From Micrasema longulum (Eukaryota > Arthropoda > Insecta > Trichoptera > Brachycentridae): a stretch of 64,000 bases of DNA. Where the stretch lies: positions 227,428-291,427 of the forward strand of contig JAGVSM010000194.1 of NCBI GenBank assembly GCA_022494885.1, written 5' to 3'. Shown one piece after another: positions 54,786 to 64,000 of the stretch. Numbering within the stretch: position 1 is the stretch's first letter; every line of letters begins with the position of its first letter. Both the position numbers and the translations under genes were made by a program. The notes below the pieces were generated by a model that was not told where the DNA came from, did not search any database, and saw only the letters and a list, made by a program, of their open reading frames with translations.

Positions 54786-55365
54786 TATTAATGCTGCATA
54801 ATATTTTTGTTTCTCTATATAAATAAAATAAAAACCACCGAAAATGCAATTCAGTTTAATTTAACCAAAAACTAGTTTTTGTTTTAAGCCTTCTTTTTGC
54901 ACTCTTAAATGTCACAATCGTGGTCGTTATGTAATCCACAAAAAAAAACACTGTTCATGAAACATTTCTGAACGTGGATCGTAGGTAACCTATAGTCCAA
55001 TAAAAATTGAAAAATACTTCAAGTTCTTTAACTCCTATGTGGCTGTGGTTTCACAAATCTAAATTAACTACAAAACTTGATACATACAATATCTCTTATT
55101 TGTTTAAATGATGGAAATTATAAAAAAAAGTAATCTTAACTGAGCATTTTCACACCGTATTTGGAAAGTAAAATTTGTATAAATATGCTGGAAAAAAAAA
55201 TCTTAATCCTTGACTGACGAAGAACAATTTATTTATTTATTTTTGTTTATGAAGTAATTCCAAATTTGTGGATTAAAGTATCAATCGTCCTTTATTTCTA
55301 TAGTAAATAACAATGAGCTTCCAACAAGAATTTTATCTTATAAACTTAAATGTTTTGGAATGAAA
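54786..55365. other. A+T-rich DNA, nothing recognised
   Basis: No supported feature. Confidence 0.5.
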
Positions 55366-55377
55366 GTGATGCTAATA

Positions 55378-56400
55378 TAGGGTTGCCATAGGTTGTTGTA
55401 TAATATAGGTTGCTAGGGCCTTGTCGGGACGTTCTGGAATATGCAGCAACAAAAAAAGTAATTTTACAATGGTTTTTCAGAAATATAATAGATATTTTTT
55501 TCTTACATTATATGTGGTGCTTCAATTTATATTTATATATTTTTTCTGACTTAATATTGACATACTGCTATATTGATTCTACAGTCCTCGGCAGCAGACG
55601 ACATTTTTTATTGTTGCTTTTTACTAAGCCAACATCAATGAGGAAGTTCGGTGGTTTTTTAATTTTTTTTATTTGTTAATAGAATGTTAAACTAAGTCAA
55701 TTTTTTTTTATTTTAATTTTTAAATATCGTATTATCGGCGCTACGATTTTTCAAAGTTTTGTATATCTGAAATAACTCCGCGTGTAACGTCAGAGGTTCA
55801 TTTCCGCTTATTCTCATTCAATTCTTCCCATTGGTCCAGAAGCGACAAGCAGACCGAAATCTTCCATAGCTCTCAGATCATAGGTTGATTCACATGAACC
55901 AGTGACGTCATTTAAAGTATTGCGTTTTCGACAAAATATTTTTTATTATTTATTCTGTACATTTTCAAGAAACTTTGGGGTACAATTTAATGCTCTAATT
56001 TTTACCCCGCGTAAGAAAACATTTTTTGTATCCAATTTCCCGTAGGGCTGAAGTTTCTCATTATATTACTTTTTTCAATGTGGTTTCATGAGTAGGAATG
56101 GAAATCAAACACGCTAAATTTCAAAATTTAAAAAAAAAATATTTCACAGAGCCCATCAACTTCCACTCTATCGAGGCAAGAATGGGCTTCAATGATTTTT
56201 TTTAAATGCACCAATTGCTGAAAGCATTTGCAACCATAGTTAAACATTCATAGTCAGTGTGGCCGCAGAAGATTTATGTTGATTAACAGCATTGTACTGT
56301 GTAATTCTTAATCGGGACATTATAGGTTTCATCGGGACGTCGGGACAGAGGGTTCAATAACGGTGACAGTCCCGATGTATCGGAACGGATGGCAACCCTA
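55378..56400. mobile_element. Non-autonomous hAT element, 1023 bp, perfect 8-bp duplication
   Basis: Terminal inverted repeats TAGGGTTGCCAT at left and ATGGCAACCCTA at right. Flanks are TGCTAATA at 55370-55377 and TGCTAATA at 56401-56408, an exact 8-bp duplication. Both properties are diagnostic of hAT. Subterminal GTCGGGACGTT (left) and ATCGGGACGTCGGGAC (right) words repeat. The interior holds an inverted pair around 55790-55915 (GTCAGAGGTTCA / TGAACCAGTGAC) that is shared with 25195-25515. No transposase motif; the open frame at 55410-55679 is not one. Confidence 0.92.
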
Positions 56401-56408
56401 TGCTAATA

Positions 56409-57345
56409 CCACAATAAGTTCTTTTTTTACTGTAATAAGAAAATAAAGCACGAAAATAGAAATTATAACAAGGAATGTAGAGACGCTGTTCTATGGCCGG
56501 TGTTTGTGTGAAATAAACAAAAACGAAAAAAGAAATTTGTTCAATTGTAGTTTAATGACCACTGTATTTATGATAAGTAATTTCTTTTGGTTAAATTATA
56601 TTATTTTTTTTTGTAAATTATGGAACATTATTTGACAGTGTGTCTTGATTTTTTTTTTTCAATTGTTTGAAAACTTCAGAATAGTCTGTCTTTTGCCCTT
56701 TTTGCGAATACGATATAGTATCACCGCGAGTAAGGGATTTTTTTAGCACAGCCTTTGAAGAGTTAATAAATTGATAATACAAAAGTTCATAGTATCCTGT
56801 TTTGAAGTGGCGTCACGGAACCAAGAAAATTATCATCGACCGTTCGATCTAATGTGTTGAATTTTAGAATTTTTTCACTCGAAGGGCGTGCCTCGGCATG
56901 ACAGAGCGATTTTATGAAGTGAATACTGTCTGTGTACCTACTTATAGTCTGTTCAAATAAAATGACTTTGTAAAACCAGCAAAACTGATAAATATAGTTT
57001 TAAGTTTCGATTAAAAATAAACATTTCGTATTATTTATTTTTACACCATTTACTTTGAGGAAAAACATTTTGAATTTTTTTTAAATTTATATATTTATTT
57101 ATACCCGGCATTTCAGCCATTTATGTAGTATGAGGAGTGCTTGAAAATTAAAATGAAAAAAAAATCCAGGATGATACATTAATATACTTGTATTATAAAT
57201 TACTTGAAATACACACATATTTTAAAGTAATTATAAAATAACAAAATACTTTAATCAATCAAATTATTACTATTCTAGCCCGATTTCATGAAGTTCATTT
57301 GCTTTTTTTGAATGAAAAACTTTGTAGTTTTTACCCCTTAAGAGT
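56409..57345. other. A+T-rich DNA, nothing recognised
   Basis: No supported feature. Confidence 0.5.
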
Positions 57346-57350
57346 TTAAT

Positions 57351-57528
57351 ATATTATAACAAAACTACTTTCAGGTATTATAAACCACCCGTCATCAGGT
57401 GTAAATATAAACTCTGTTCACATTAACATTTGTTTATATTTACATTTGATGTTTATATTTACTCTGTTTGTATTTAAACCTGATGGTGGGTAACTCAAAA
57501 TACCTGAAACTAGTTGTGTTATAATATT
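57351..57528. mobile_element. Palindromic MITE, ~60-base arms
   Basis: ATATTATAACAAAACTACTT.. and its right-hand counterpart ..AACTAGTTGTGTTATAATAT are inverted. The pairing continues through TTTCAGGTATT / AATACCTGAAA and CATCAGGTGTAAATAT / GTATTTAAACCTGATG. The centre is made of ACATTTGTTTATATTTAC-type words. The near-perfect palindrome of about 178 bases fits a foldback MITE. Confidence 0.8.
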
Positions 57529-58175
57529 TTTATTTATTTTATTTTATTTTATTTAGAAAACATACAGTCATACAAAATCAGTATTAAAAACAACAATTTT
57601 TTAACATAAAAAGACCAATTAAGTTTTCATAAATTAAAAAGATATAAACATTAAATGTGACAAAAAATAAAAAATAAATAAGAATTTTAAGTGAAAAAAA
57701 GATAATTGTTGACATTTGCGTTTTCCATGGAGGTAATAAATTAAAATAAATAAAATACCGAATGTACACTCCGAGCCATCCACGCACACACATGAACGCA
57801 CATATAAAACATACACAAACATATACATTACATGCGGCACATATGCATAGCATAAACCACTCAAGATGTACATTCAGCAACTATCCCAAATAATCGACCC
57901 GATGAAGAAATTTTCTGTACAAATGCAACGTGCAGTTAAAAATGTCTACATCAATACTGAGTCCGTTATAATTTCTACAGGTGCGTCTAATGAATGAATT
58001 CGTAACATATATATATAACTCTTATGTGGTAGAAGTTACAAAGTGTTTCATTTGAAATAAATTAATATTTCGCATAACGGAGGTGTATTCAAAACATGTT
58101 TTTTGATAACTTACTTGCTTAAATATGTTCAATAAAAAAAAGTATTTTTCAACGATATTTTGTGTTTATCCAAAT
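57529..58175. other. A+T-rich DNA with TTTTA repeats and CA-rich tract
   Basis: TTTTATTTTATTTTATTTAG at 57536-57555, then A-rich sequence and a CA-rich stretch (57780-57830) whose minus-strand translation gives spurious Cys/Val/Tyr frames. The layout resembles a minus-strand LINE 3' end but has no coding block. Confidence 0.4.
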
Positions 58176-58220
58176 TTTTGTATACTAGGACTGGATTCTC
58201 CCTCCTAGGGAGCTGTTAAT
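58176..58220 (+). mobile_element. MITE family A scrap
   Basis: ACTAGGACTGGATTCTCCCTC, then CTAGGGAGCTGTTAAT resembles the internal block near 45605-45640, inverted in part. Confidence 0.35.
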
Positions 58221-59060
58221 ATTTAACAATACAACCATTACTAAAAAGTTATAAAAAAAATTAATTAGTTGTCAGAAAGTCTTATGGAAGTCGGAAGCAT
58301 CTCCACTTTTCAAGAAAAATGCTGTTTTCATATTAGGGATAAAGATAATCAATTTATGGATGTATACTTTCTTTTAGATATATTTAGTTAAGGTGTTGTA
58401 AATTAATCAGATTGTTTTACTAGAAATTAAATTTAGGTTAATCTATAAATTTACGTCTAATCAAATAAAAACAACTTAATAAATAAGTTTTGACTTATAC
58501 CAACAGAGTTTTTTTTTCAATGGGAGTTTTGATGTTATTGCCATGTACATTTTTTTTCCAACCGTATTATTTGCACAAAACAGTTCAAATAAAATTTCAT
58601 ACTGCCGCAAAGCGCCGCGCAGTGCCGCGCCGCCGTAATGTAGTTTAACCTTCAAAGAGATAAAAATTAAAAGCACTAAAAAAAATATATCCAACTATTT
58701 GTAACCCAAACTAATTGAATCGATGTTTTTTTTAAATCTCTTAAAATACCTAGTCGAAATTTTTTCTGTTCTGAACTACTGAACAGAGTATACATTTTTT
58801 AACTTATTGTACGAAAATGTATATTATTTCAGTGGCGTCATGTCTACCAGCGTCTCCTGTTTGCCGAAACGCGATCATTATAGATGATTGGTGATAATTA
58901 ATTCTACCTTTTCTACTTCTACTCCTAATCATAAATTATACCAATATAATAACATCAATAGAATTCTTTTTTCTGTTCACTTCCCTTCTATTTTAACAGG
59001 CCTCGAAGTTGTTAACGTATTATACAGGTAGGTACACTTTGTTCGTTCATTGCAACTACA
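58221..59060. other. A+T-rich DNA; short G+C block at 58605-58635
   Basis: GCCGCAAAGCGCCGCGCAGTG, then CCGCGCCGCC is a brief G+C-rich run of CCGC repeats. Otherwise nothing recognised. Confidence 0.4.
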
Positions 59061-59066
59061 CTACTC

Positions 59067-59240
59067 GGCAGTAAACAAAGTACATCGGGCTTAAGGAAGA
59101 GACTGCCGACTATGTAGAGCGTCGCCTCTGTCGCACGAGTCCGGAATCTGTATGAATGTATAATTTACAAAGTCGACGTTCCACAAAGCCGATTAGGCTG
59201 CCAGTCTTTTTCTTAAGCACGATGTAATTTATTTAATGCC
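59067..59240. mobile_element. MITE family C, complete (174 bp)
   Basis: Ends GGCAGTAAACAAAGTACATC and, from the right, GGCATTAAATAAATTACATC, continuing inward with GGGCTTAAGGAAGAGACTG and GTGCTTAAGAAAAAGACTG. CTACT lies at 59061-59065 and at 59243-59247, a possible 5-bp duplication if a base or two at each end belongs to the element. Partial copies are at 28854-28990 and 31034-31098. Confidence 0.75.
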
Positions 59241-59244
59241 GGCT

Positions 59245-60735
59245 ACTTAACAATACATTATTTCAAGTATATTTGAGATATATTACTAAATAAATAATAT
59301 AGGTTTCGAATATTTTTTGAAACTTTACTTTTAAAAAAGTACAACTCATACAATAAATGCCCTACGAGCACTTGTGATTTTATTCCGGTTTATAGTTTAA
59401 AATGCGGTTTAGTAAATATTATTTCTCGAGAATCAATAGTATTTTAATCTTTTATCTTTACGAAAGTCACGTACTTTTGTTACAAATTTGATTTTAAAAT
59501 AATTAAATATAGCCTTCGCACGAATTTCGATCACTCTAAAATACGCTTAATTTTTTTTCTCAAAACCCTATTTTTGCCCTTTTGCAAAAGCCCCGTTGCT
59601 TTAAAACGATTATATTCATAGCGTTTTTTATATTTTTTATTGTTATTTGGCAGGTTCAAACAACATTTTACTAAACAATCTACTTTAGAAAAAAAGCAAG
59701 TTGTTTATTTAATCGAATGTGTCTGTCAATAATAAATCTACATAACATGGTGGCAGTTAATAAGTTTTCAAACAAAGATATATTATTTTATTTATTTGTT
59801 ACTAGCTGCTTCCACAAAAACTCCTTTAATATTCTCCGTTTAAAAAGTTGTAAATATCCATTAAATTTAAAAAGGCGAAGGGTTGTCTGTAAAGACATCA
59901 TTTATCGTTTCATAAAAATCTAGAAAACAAAAACAAAAAGAAAAAAAAAACGGAATGTTAAAACGAATTACACGAAGACAAAATGACTACCAAGAAAACT
60001 TTGTTGATAAACAGTCGTAGTGTTGAAAAAACCGAACCACACGCGTCGTTTGACTTATTTATATTCAAAATACAGAATACCTAGAAACAATGAACATTCG
60101 AGGACCCTTTTTATGATTTTTGACAGTTGTCACACTTTACCAGGGTATGTTTAACTAAGGACCAGGGTCTTAGAAAATCAGAATCAGGATTATCACTCAG
60201 CTTAGGAATACAATAATGTTATCATTGTACGAACAACTGAAACAATGGGACTAATAGCAAATGTATAATGACTTCCTTACCAGATTTATCTAGCGTACAA
60301 TGGAAAGGGGTCTTTTGTTTCCGGTTCTCATTGAGAATATTCTTAAAGAAACACAAGTACTTTAATATTAGTCTTGAGTGTCGTTTTTCAAATGAATAAT
60401 TCTGAAAGAAAAATGAAAACTGGTAACGAAATGTACATTTTTATTTAATAAATATAATACTAACAAATGGTTTCAGGTAAAAAAAAGCTTTATTTTATTT
60501 TTAATGCTATTGTAATATTTTAAAGATTATGGAAAATAGGTGCAAATACATGAAATAATAAAGGTTTTAATCCAGGAATATTATTTGTAGTAAATTAAAA
60601 AAAATAATCCATTTATAACATTGTAAATTACTTACACAACTTGGCAGAATGAAAAAAGAAGAAATAGATTTTAACTCTTTCTTTGTGATCTCCATTAATC
60701 AGTTTTTGTGCGTACAATACCCATACGTATAAACA
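59245..60735. other. A+T-rich DNA, nothing recognised
   Basis: No supported feature. Confidence 0.5.
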
Positions 60736-60744
60736 TAAAAAACA

Positions 60745-61770
60745 AACAAACCATCACGCTGTTTTTTCGTAGGAGTAGGCAGAGAGAATAAAACGCCATA
60801 TCACTCTGTCTCCTCGTACCGACCTTGCTTTCTCTATATTCATACATCTTCTCATGCACACACGCCGATTATTCCTACTGACTGTCCATTTTCAAGTATT
60901 CGATGGACTTGATCGTGCCATGTCTCTCTCGGTCTTCCTCGTTTTCTGCATCCATTAACATTTGCATCGTAGGTCTGTTTAGCCGTTCTTTAGCAGTCCA
61001 TTCGTTCTACATGTCAAAACCAACGCAGCACCCCTTGATTATGTCGATAATGCATGCCTCAGCCGTACACAGTTCACAGATCTCGATATTTGTGCACATA
61101 TCATACATCGTTTTACCACTCATTCGCCTGAAGGATCACATTTTAACAGCATTTATCCTATTTACATAATTATTTTTCCAATTCCATATTTCACTTCCAT
61201 ACATTAGAGTTGGCACTAGAACTCAATTGTGAACGGCTAGTTTTGCCTTCTGCGATAAACATTTGTTTGCCAAAGTAGATTTCAGCGCACCGTTTACCCT
61301 GTTCCTGCCACTCACTCTCCTTTCAATATTTTTATTATTATTATTATTATGGATAACTTATAAAGCGCCGTTTTCGTAATAAAATACCTCAAGGGCGCTT
61401 TACATGGTGATTCTATTGTTAAATTAATTTAATTGAAGCTTTTAAATTTGTAATTTAATTAAAACAATTTATTTTGTTGTCACGTGCTACGGATTTATTC
61501 AAATGATTTAGAGAACAAGTGGGTTTTAAGTTTTTTCCGAAACATCACTTCACTTTCACAGCCTCATACAGTTCTTCATCAGTATCAGTCTTTTCATCCC
61601 TAGTTACACAAACTTCCTAGATACACAAATTCTTCTACCTGAATATCTCCGTTCACACTGATCTCACATTTCATCCCTATAAAAAATCATCACTTTTGAT
61701 TTATCAACATTCATAAGCAAATCGCTTTTCTTGCATAAATTGTAGACTTTTGTTACCGTTTTGTTGTAAA
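60745..61770 (-). mobile_element. RTE subfamily 2 relic, with nested insertion
   Basis: The minus strand ends with GCGTGATGG plus GTTT units (plus AACAAACAAACC at 60746-60757) and runs back through the C-terminal coding blocks to about 61329. It is interrupted at 61330-61564 and then continues (TTCTTCTACCTGAATATCTC, CATAAGCAAATCGC) into the region that corresponds to 35900-36080 of the RTE. Both sides match the same element in order, which proves the nesting. Confidence 0.85.
61330..61564 (-). mobile_element. CR1/L2-like LINE 3' end nested in RTE
   Basis: The minus strand matches 30785-31018: last ORF codons (CACTTCACTTTCACAGCCT on plus), stop, 3' UTR, and a (TTA)n/(TAA)n tail at 61330-61350. 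The pair AAAGCGCC (61370-61377) and GGGCGCTT (61394-61401) forms the conserved 3' hairpin. 5'-truncated to 235 bp. Confidence 0.9.
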
Positions 61771-62690
61771 AAAATGTTATTCCAATTGGATATTCACAAT
61801 CCTTAATTGAGATCCCCTGCTTCAGGCTTTTTCTTTATGTCGCGCGTCATCCGGATAATATTATGATATGATAGCAATAGCACAATATTATAATTTTGAA
61901 ATCTAGACAAAACTCTGATGTAGACATAGGGTGCGCGATATGCGAGACTGTATGTTTTATGTCTAAGCCTTATTTTAATGAAATAGGCGCATTATTGCCT
62001 TGTTTTATATTTCAACCATGTATAATGTACATATCATACTAAATTGTATTTTGACATAGGGGAACGCGGTGTAAATGTTTACGGATGCCATAACCCCGTA
62101 ATTTATTGGTTTTAGTAATAGAAATATTTACTCAGGAGCTTCTTTTAGTTGAATATATTTTTATTTATTTATCAAACAGCTTTTATGACTATCTGGAAAC
62201 ATATGGAGGACAAATTACCGGGTGGTATTTCTTTGTACAAGATTTATTTCTTTGTACAAGATTCCGAACGAATACTTCACAACTCTACACGCTGCTTATT
62301 CGTTTAAGAAAAACATGGAAATAATTGTACTTTTCTGGTTAAAAAAAACCACCATTTTATACAAGTTTTCAAAAGTTTCAGATTTTACAATATTAAACTG
62401 AAAAACTTTAAAATTATCTAACGGCCTCTTTTTATTACATACCTGTAAAAAAATGCTATAAAAAGTAATTTTTAAACTCTTAAAATTATTTGTTTTTGAA
62501 TTAAAAACATTATATTATGATCTCTGATATTATATATTATTAAGTATAGAAAGTTTTGTTAATTTATCAACAATTAAAGTACAAAAACATATGCACTTTA
62601 ACGAGCTTATTACTTAAAGCAATATCTTCCAGCCATCCGAAAAACAGACCAGTAAAATTAAATCATTAAAATTTGTACACTAAATAAATT
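61771..62690. other. A+T-rich DNA, nothing recognised
   Basis: The short repeat TTCTTTGTACAAGAT is duplicated in tandem near 62229-62262. No gene. Confidence 0.5.
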
Positions 62691-63222
62691 AACACAAATA
62701 TACAGCTAAATTTGTTGCAACAGAAGGAAATATAGAAGTCTAGGCATTTACAGGGCTTATGACCTGTCATTAGCTGGTTTAAGTGGACACTGTGTAACAC
62801 TCGCAATTCTGCTTATGTTTAAACATCCACATTTCTTTAACTCTTCCATCTGTTGACTTTGTGAAGTAAAGAAACTGAAACCTTTATCATGTTGGTGAAA
62901 TTAATCCGTCAATTCACCTACTAGGCAACCCCTGAAAACAATTTTCTCAATTTTTGTACTTCTTCTTTTACCAGTTATTTTTTTAATATTTTATATATGA
63001 ATTTTTTCCTTCTTATTTTAGAGTAATTTCAGTTACAAAAACTATTACATCAACAAGAGGAAAAAATCCCATGAAGGCATTTGATTAAACAATGTTTTGA
63101 GTATGTCCAAATGTTTGCAGAAGTGTCCACTTAAACCAGCCAATGACAGGTCACAAGCCCTGTAAATGCCTAGAATTCTATATTCCCTTCTGTTGCATCA
63201 AAGTTAGCTGTATATTTGTGTA
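62691..63222. mobile_element. MITE family A, complete reference copy
   Basis: Terminal inverted repeats of about 110 bases. The left end reads ACACAAATATACAGCTAAA, then TTGCAACAGAAGGAAATATA, TCTAGGCATTTACAGGGCTT and ATTAGCTGGTTTAAGTGGAC. The right end reads the same backwards (ACACAAATATACAGCTAAC; TCTAGGCATTTACAGGGCTT; ATTGGCTGGTTTAAGTGGAC). The body between (62800-63115) has no long frame. Copies or pieces at 1, 720, 10638, 14846, 15590, 16430, 25580, 43240, 45105, 48710, 54000 and 54585. The outermost CACAAATATACAGC block is found only here, so flanking palindromic sequence could be involved. Confidence 0.85.
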
Positions 63223-63585
63223 ATTTTTCCTAAATAAGTAACTTAAAATTTAACAAAATACGTAATTATCCAAATATGCTTATACCTTATTGCATAATTT
63301 TCATATTTATAACAATTTTAGCTGGAGTTTTCTGGTATCTCACTCAGGAACTCTCGAATAATTTTCACCTTCAGGCTCAGAAAGAATAAACTGTAATGGT
63401 TCACGCACGTAACAACCATTTAGACCTTAAAAAACAAAACGTATTAAAATTTCGAATACCTAGTTGATTCTGAAATATTACAAGGTGGCTCAAATTGACA
63501 TACTCAAACGGAACGCATTAAAATCAAGTTGTCACTAAAATTAAGCGCAATGACGCGAACAAAATATCCAACACGGTGCAATTCA
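63223..63585. other. A+T-rich DNA, nothing recognised
   Basis: No supported feature. Confidence 0.4.
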
Positions 63586-63589
63586 ATCA

Positions 63590-63870
63590 ATTAATTCGGC
63601 CCCGGCCCTGGGAGAGGAGAGCGGCGAACGGGAGAGGGAGGGCGCTAGGCGCGCGGCGGGCGAAGGAGGGAGACGGCCGTGGAAATGGCTGAAGGCGATG
63701 ATAAATATGGCGGTATGAAGAGCAGTGACAGGTCCCATATTTATCCCGCCGCGTAATGTCACTCCCGCTGTCTGAGCGTAACAGACACGCGGACAGCTGA
63801 GATATTACCCGACGACTTGTAAAAACATACCGAGGCGTGAGGCGGTTCAGATTGTAAGAACTAAAATCAT
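63590..63870. promoter_or_regulatory. CpG-rich island, candidate regulatory element
   Basis: The most G+C-rich stretch of the window: CGGCCCCGGCCCTGGGAGAG, GGCGCTAGGCGCGCGGCGGG, GAGACGGCCGTGG. It contains GAGAG-type words, three ATGGC cores (GGAAATGGCTG, AATATGGCGG, ACATGGCAG) and an inverted ATAAATATGG / CCATATTTAT pair. GAGA words with GCCAT cores are typical of Polycomb response elements; promoters also look like this. No coding frame. Which of these it is, if any, is inference. Confidence 0.35.
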
Positions 63871-64000
63871 TTCAAACGTCAAAGCCTTCGAGAAAAAAAA
63901 AAGTAGTCACTCAACCCTTTGCTACATGGCAGTACAACTTCGTCCCGAGGCAAAATAATCCATATATATGTCTCTTATATGAGAATAAATTTGAGGCAAC

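Noticed and set aside
1..64000. CRISPR arrays, bacterial operons, LTR retrotransposons or retroviruses
   Set aside because: No regularly spaced repeats, no operon-like gene packing, no LTR pair and no gag/protease/integrase motif was seen.

Overview
This window looks like gene-poor eukaryotic DNA from an insect, most likely a moth or butterfly (Lepidoptera). The case rests on very high A+T, long stretches without open reading frames, RTE-type and CR1/L2-type non-LTR retrotransposons, a Penelope-like element, hAT relics with 8-bp target duplications, a Helitron-like relic, inverted-repeat MITEs and tRNA-derived SINEs ending in GATGATGAT-like tails. The order-level call is an inference from repeat style; insect is the safer statement. 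I found no convincing host protein gene, rRNA, functional tRNA or CRISPR array. The window is probably intergenic DNA or a large intron.

Layout. 0-13 kb: MITE copies, tRNA-derived SINE fragments, a nested hairpin repeat (5.6-6.0 kb), C-terminal LINE relics (1.4, 7.6, 7.9 kb) and a Helitron-like relic (8.3-9.0 kb). 12.3-13.1 kb: a composite SINE beside a long-TIR MITE. 13.6-14.1 kb: an A+T-rich stretch dense in homeodomain-like words. 14-16 kb: two LINE relics and MITE pieces. 17-27 kb: SINEs, RTE 3' ends on the minus strand, an internal piece related to the larger hAT element, and three G+C-richer or motif-rich islands (18.1-18.4, 20.6-20.85, 24.7-25.1 kb). 27.3-28.15 kb: a Penelope-like element in an inverted arrangement. 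29.0-31.0 kb: a long but broken CR1/L2-like LINE.

33.6-36.7 kb: a nearly complete RTE-type retrotransposon and the best-preserved gene-like object here. It encodes endonuclease, reverse transcriptase and a C-terminal domain, broken only by one in-frame stop and one single-base frameshift. 37-41 kb is mostly featureless A+T-rich DNA. 41.05-41.64 kb: a hAT MITE with a perfect 8-bp duplication. 42-50 kb: RTE and LINE relics, a Penelope 3' part interrupted by a poly(A) retroposon with a 9-bp duplication, and a Jockey-like LINE end. 54-56.4 kb: MITEs and a 1023-bp hAT element with a perfect 8-bp duplication. 57-59.3 kb: two palindromic MITEs. 60.7-61.8 kb: an RTE relic interrupted by a CR1/L2-like 3' end. 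62.69-63.22 kb: the complete reference copy of the commonest MITE. 63.6-63.87 kb: a CpG-rich island that may be regulatory.

The retroelements form a layered record of insertions. RTE copies on the minus strand share one 3' boundary but carry different microsatellite tails. Three CR1/L2-like copies share a 3' hairpin followed by a TAA repeat. The tRNA SINEs have GATGA-like tails of the kind expected if an RTE-type reverse transcriptase mobilised them; that link is inferred. The less repetitive G+C-richer islands and homeodomain-word clusters are the best candidates for host regulatory DNA.
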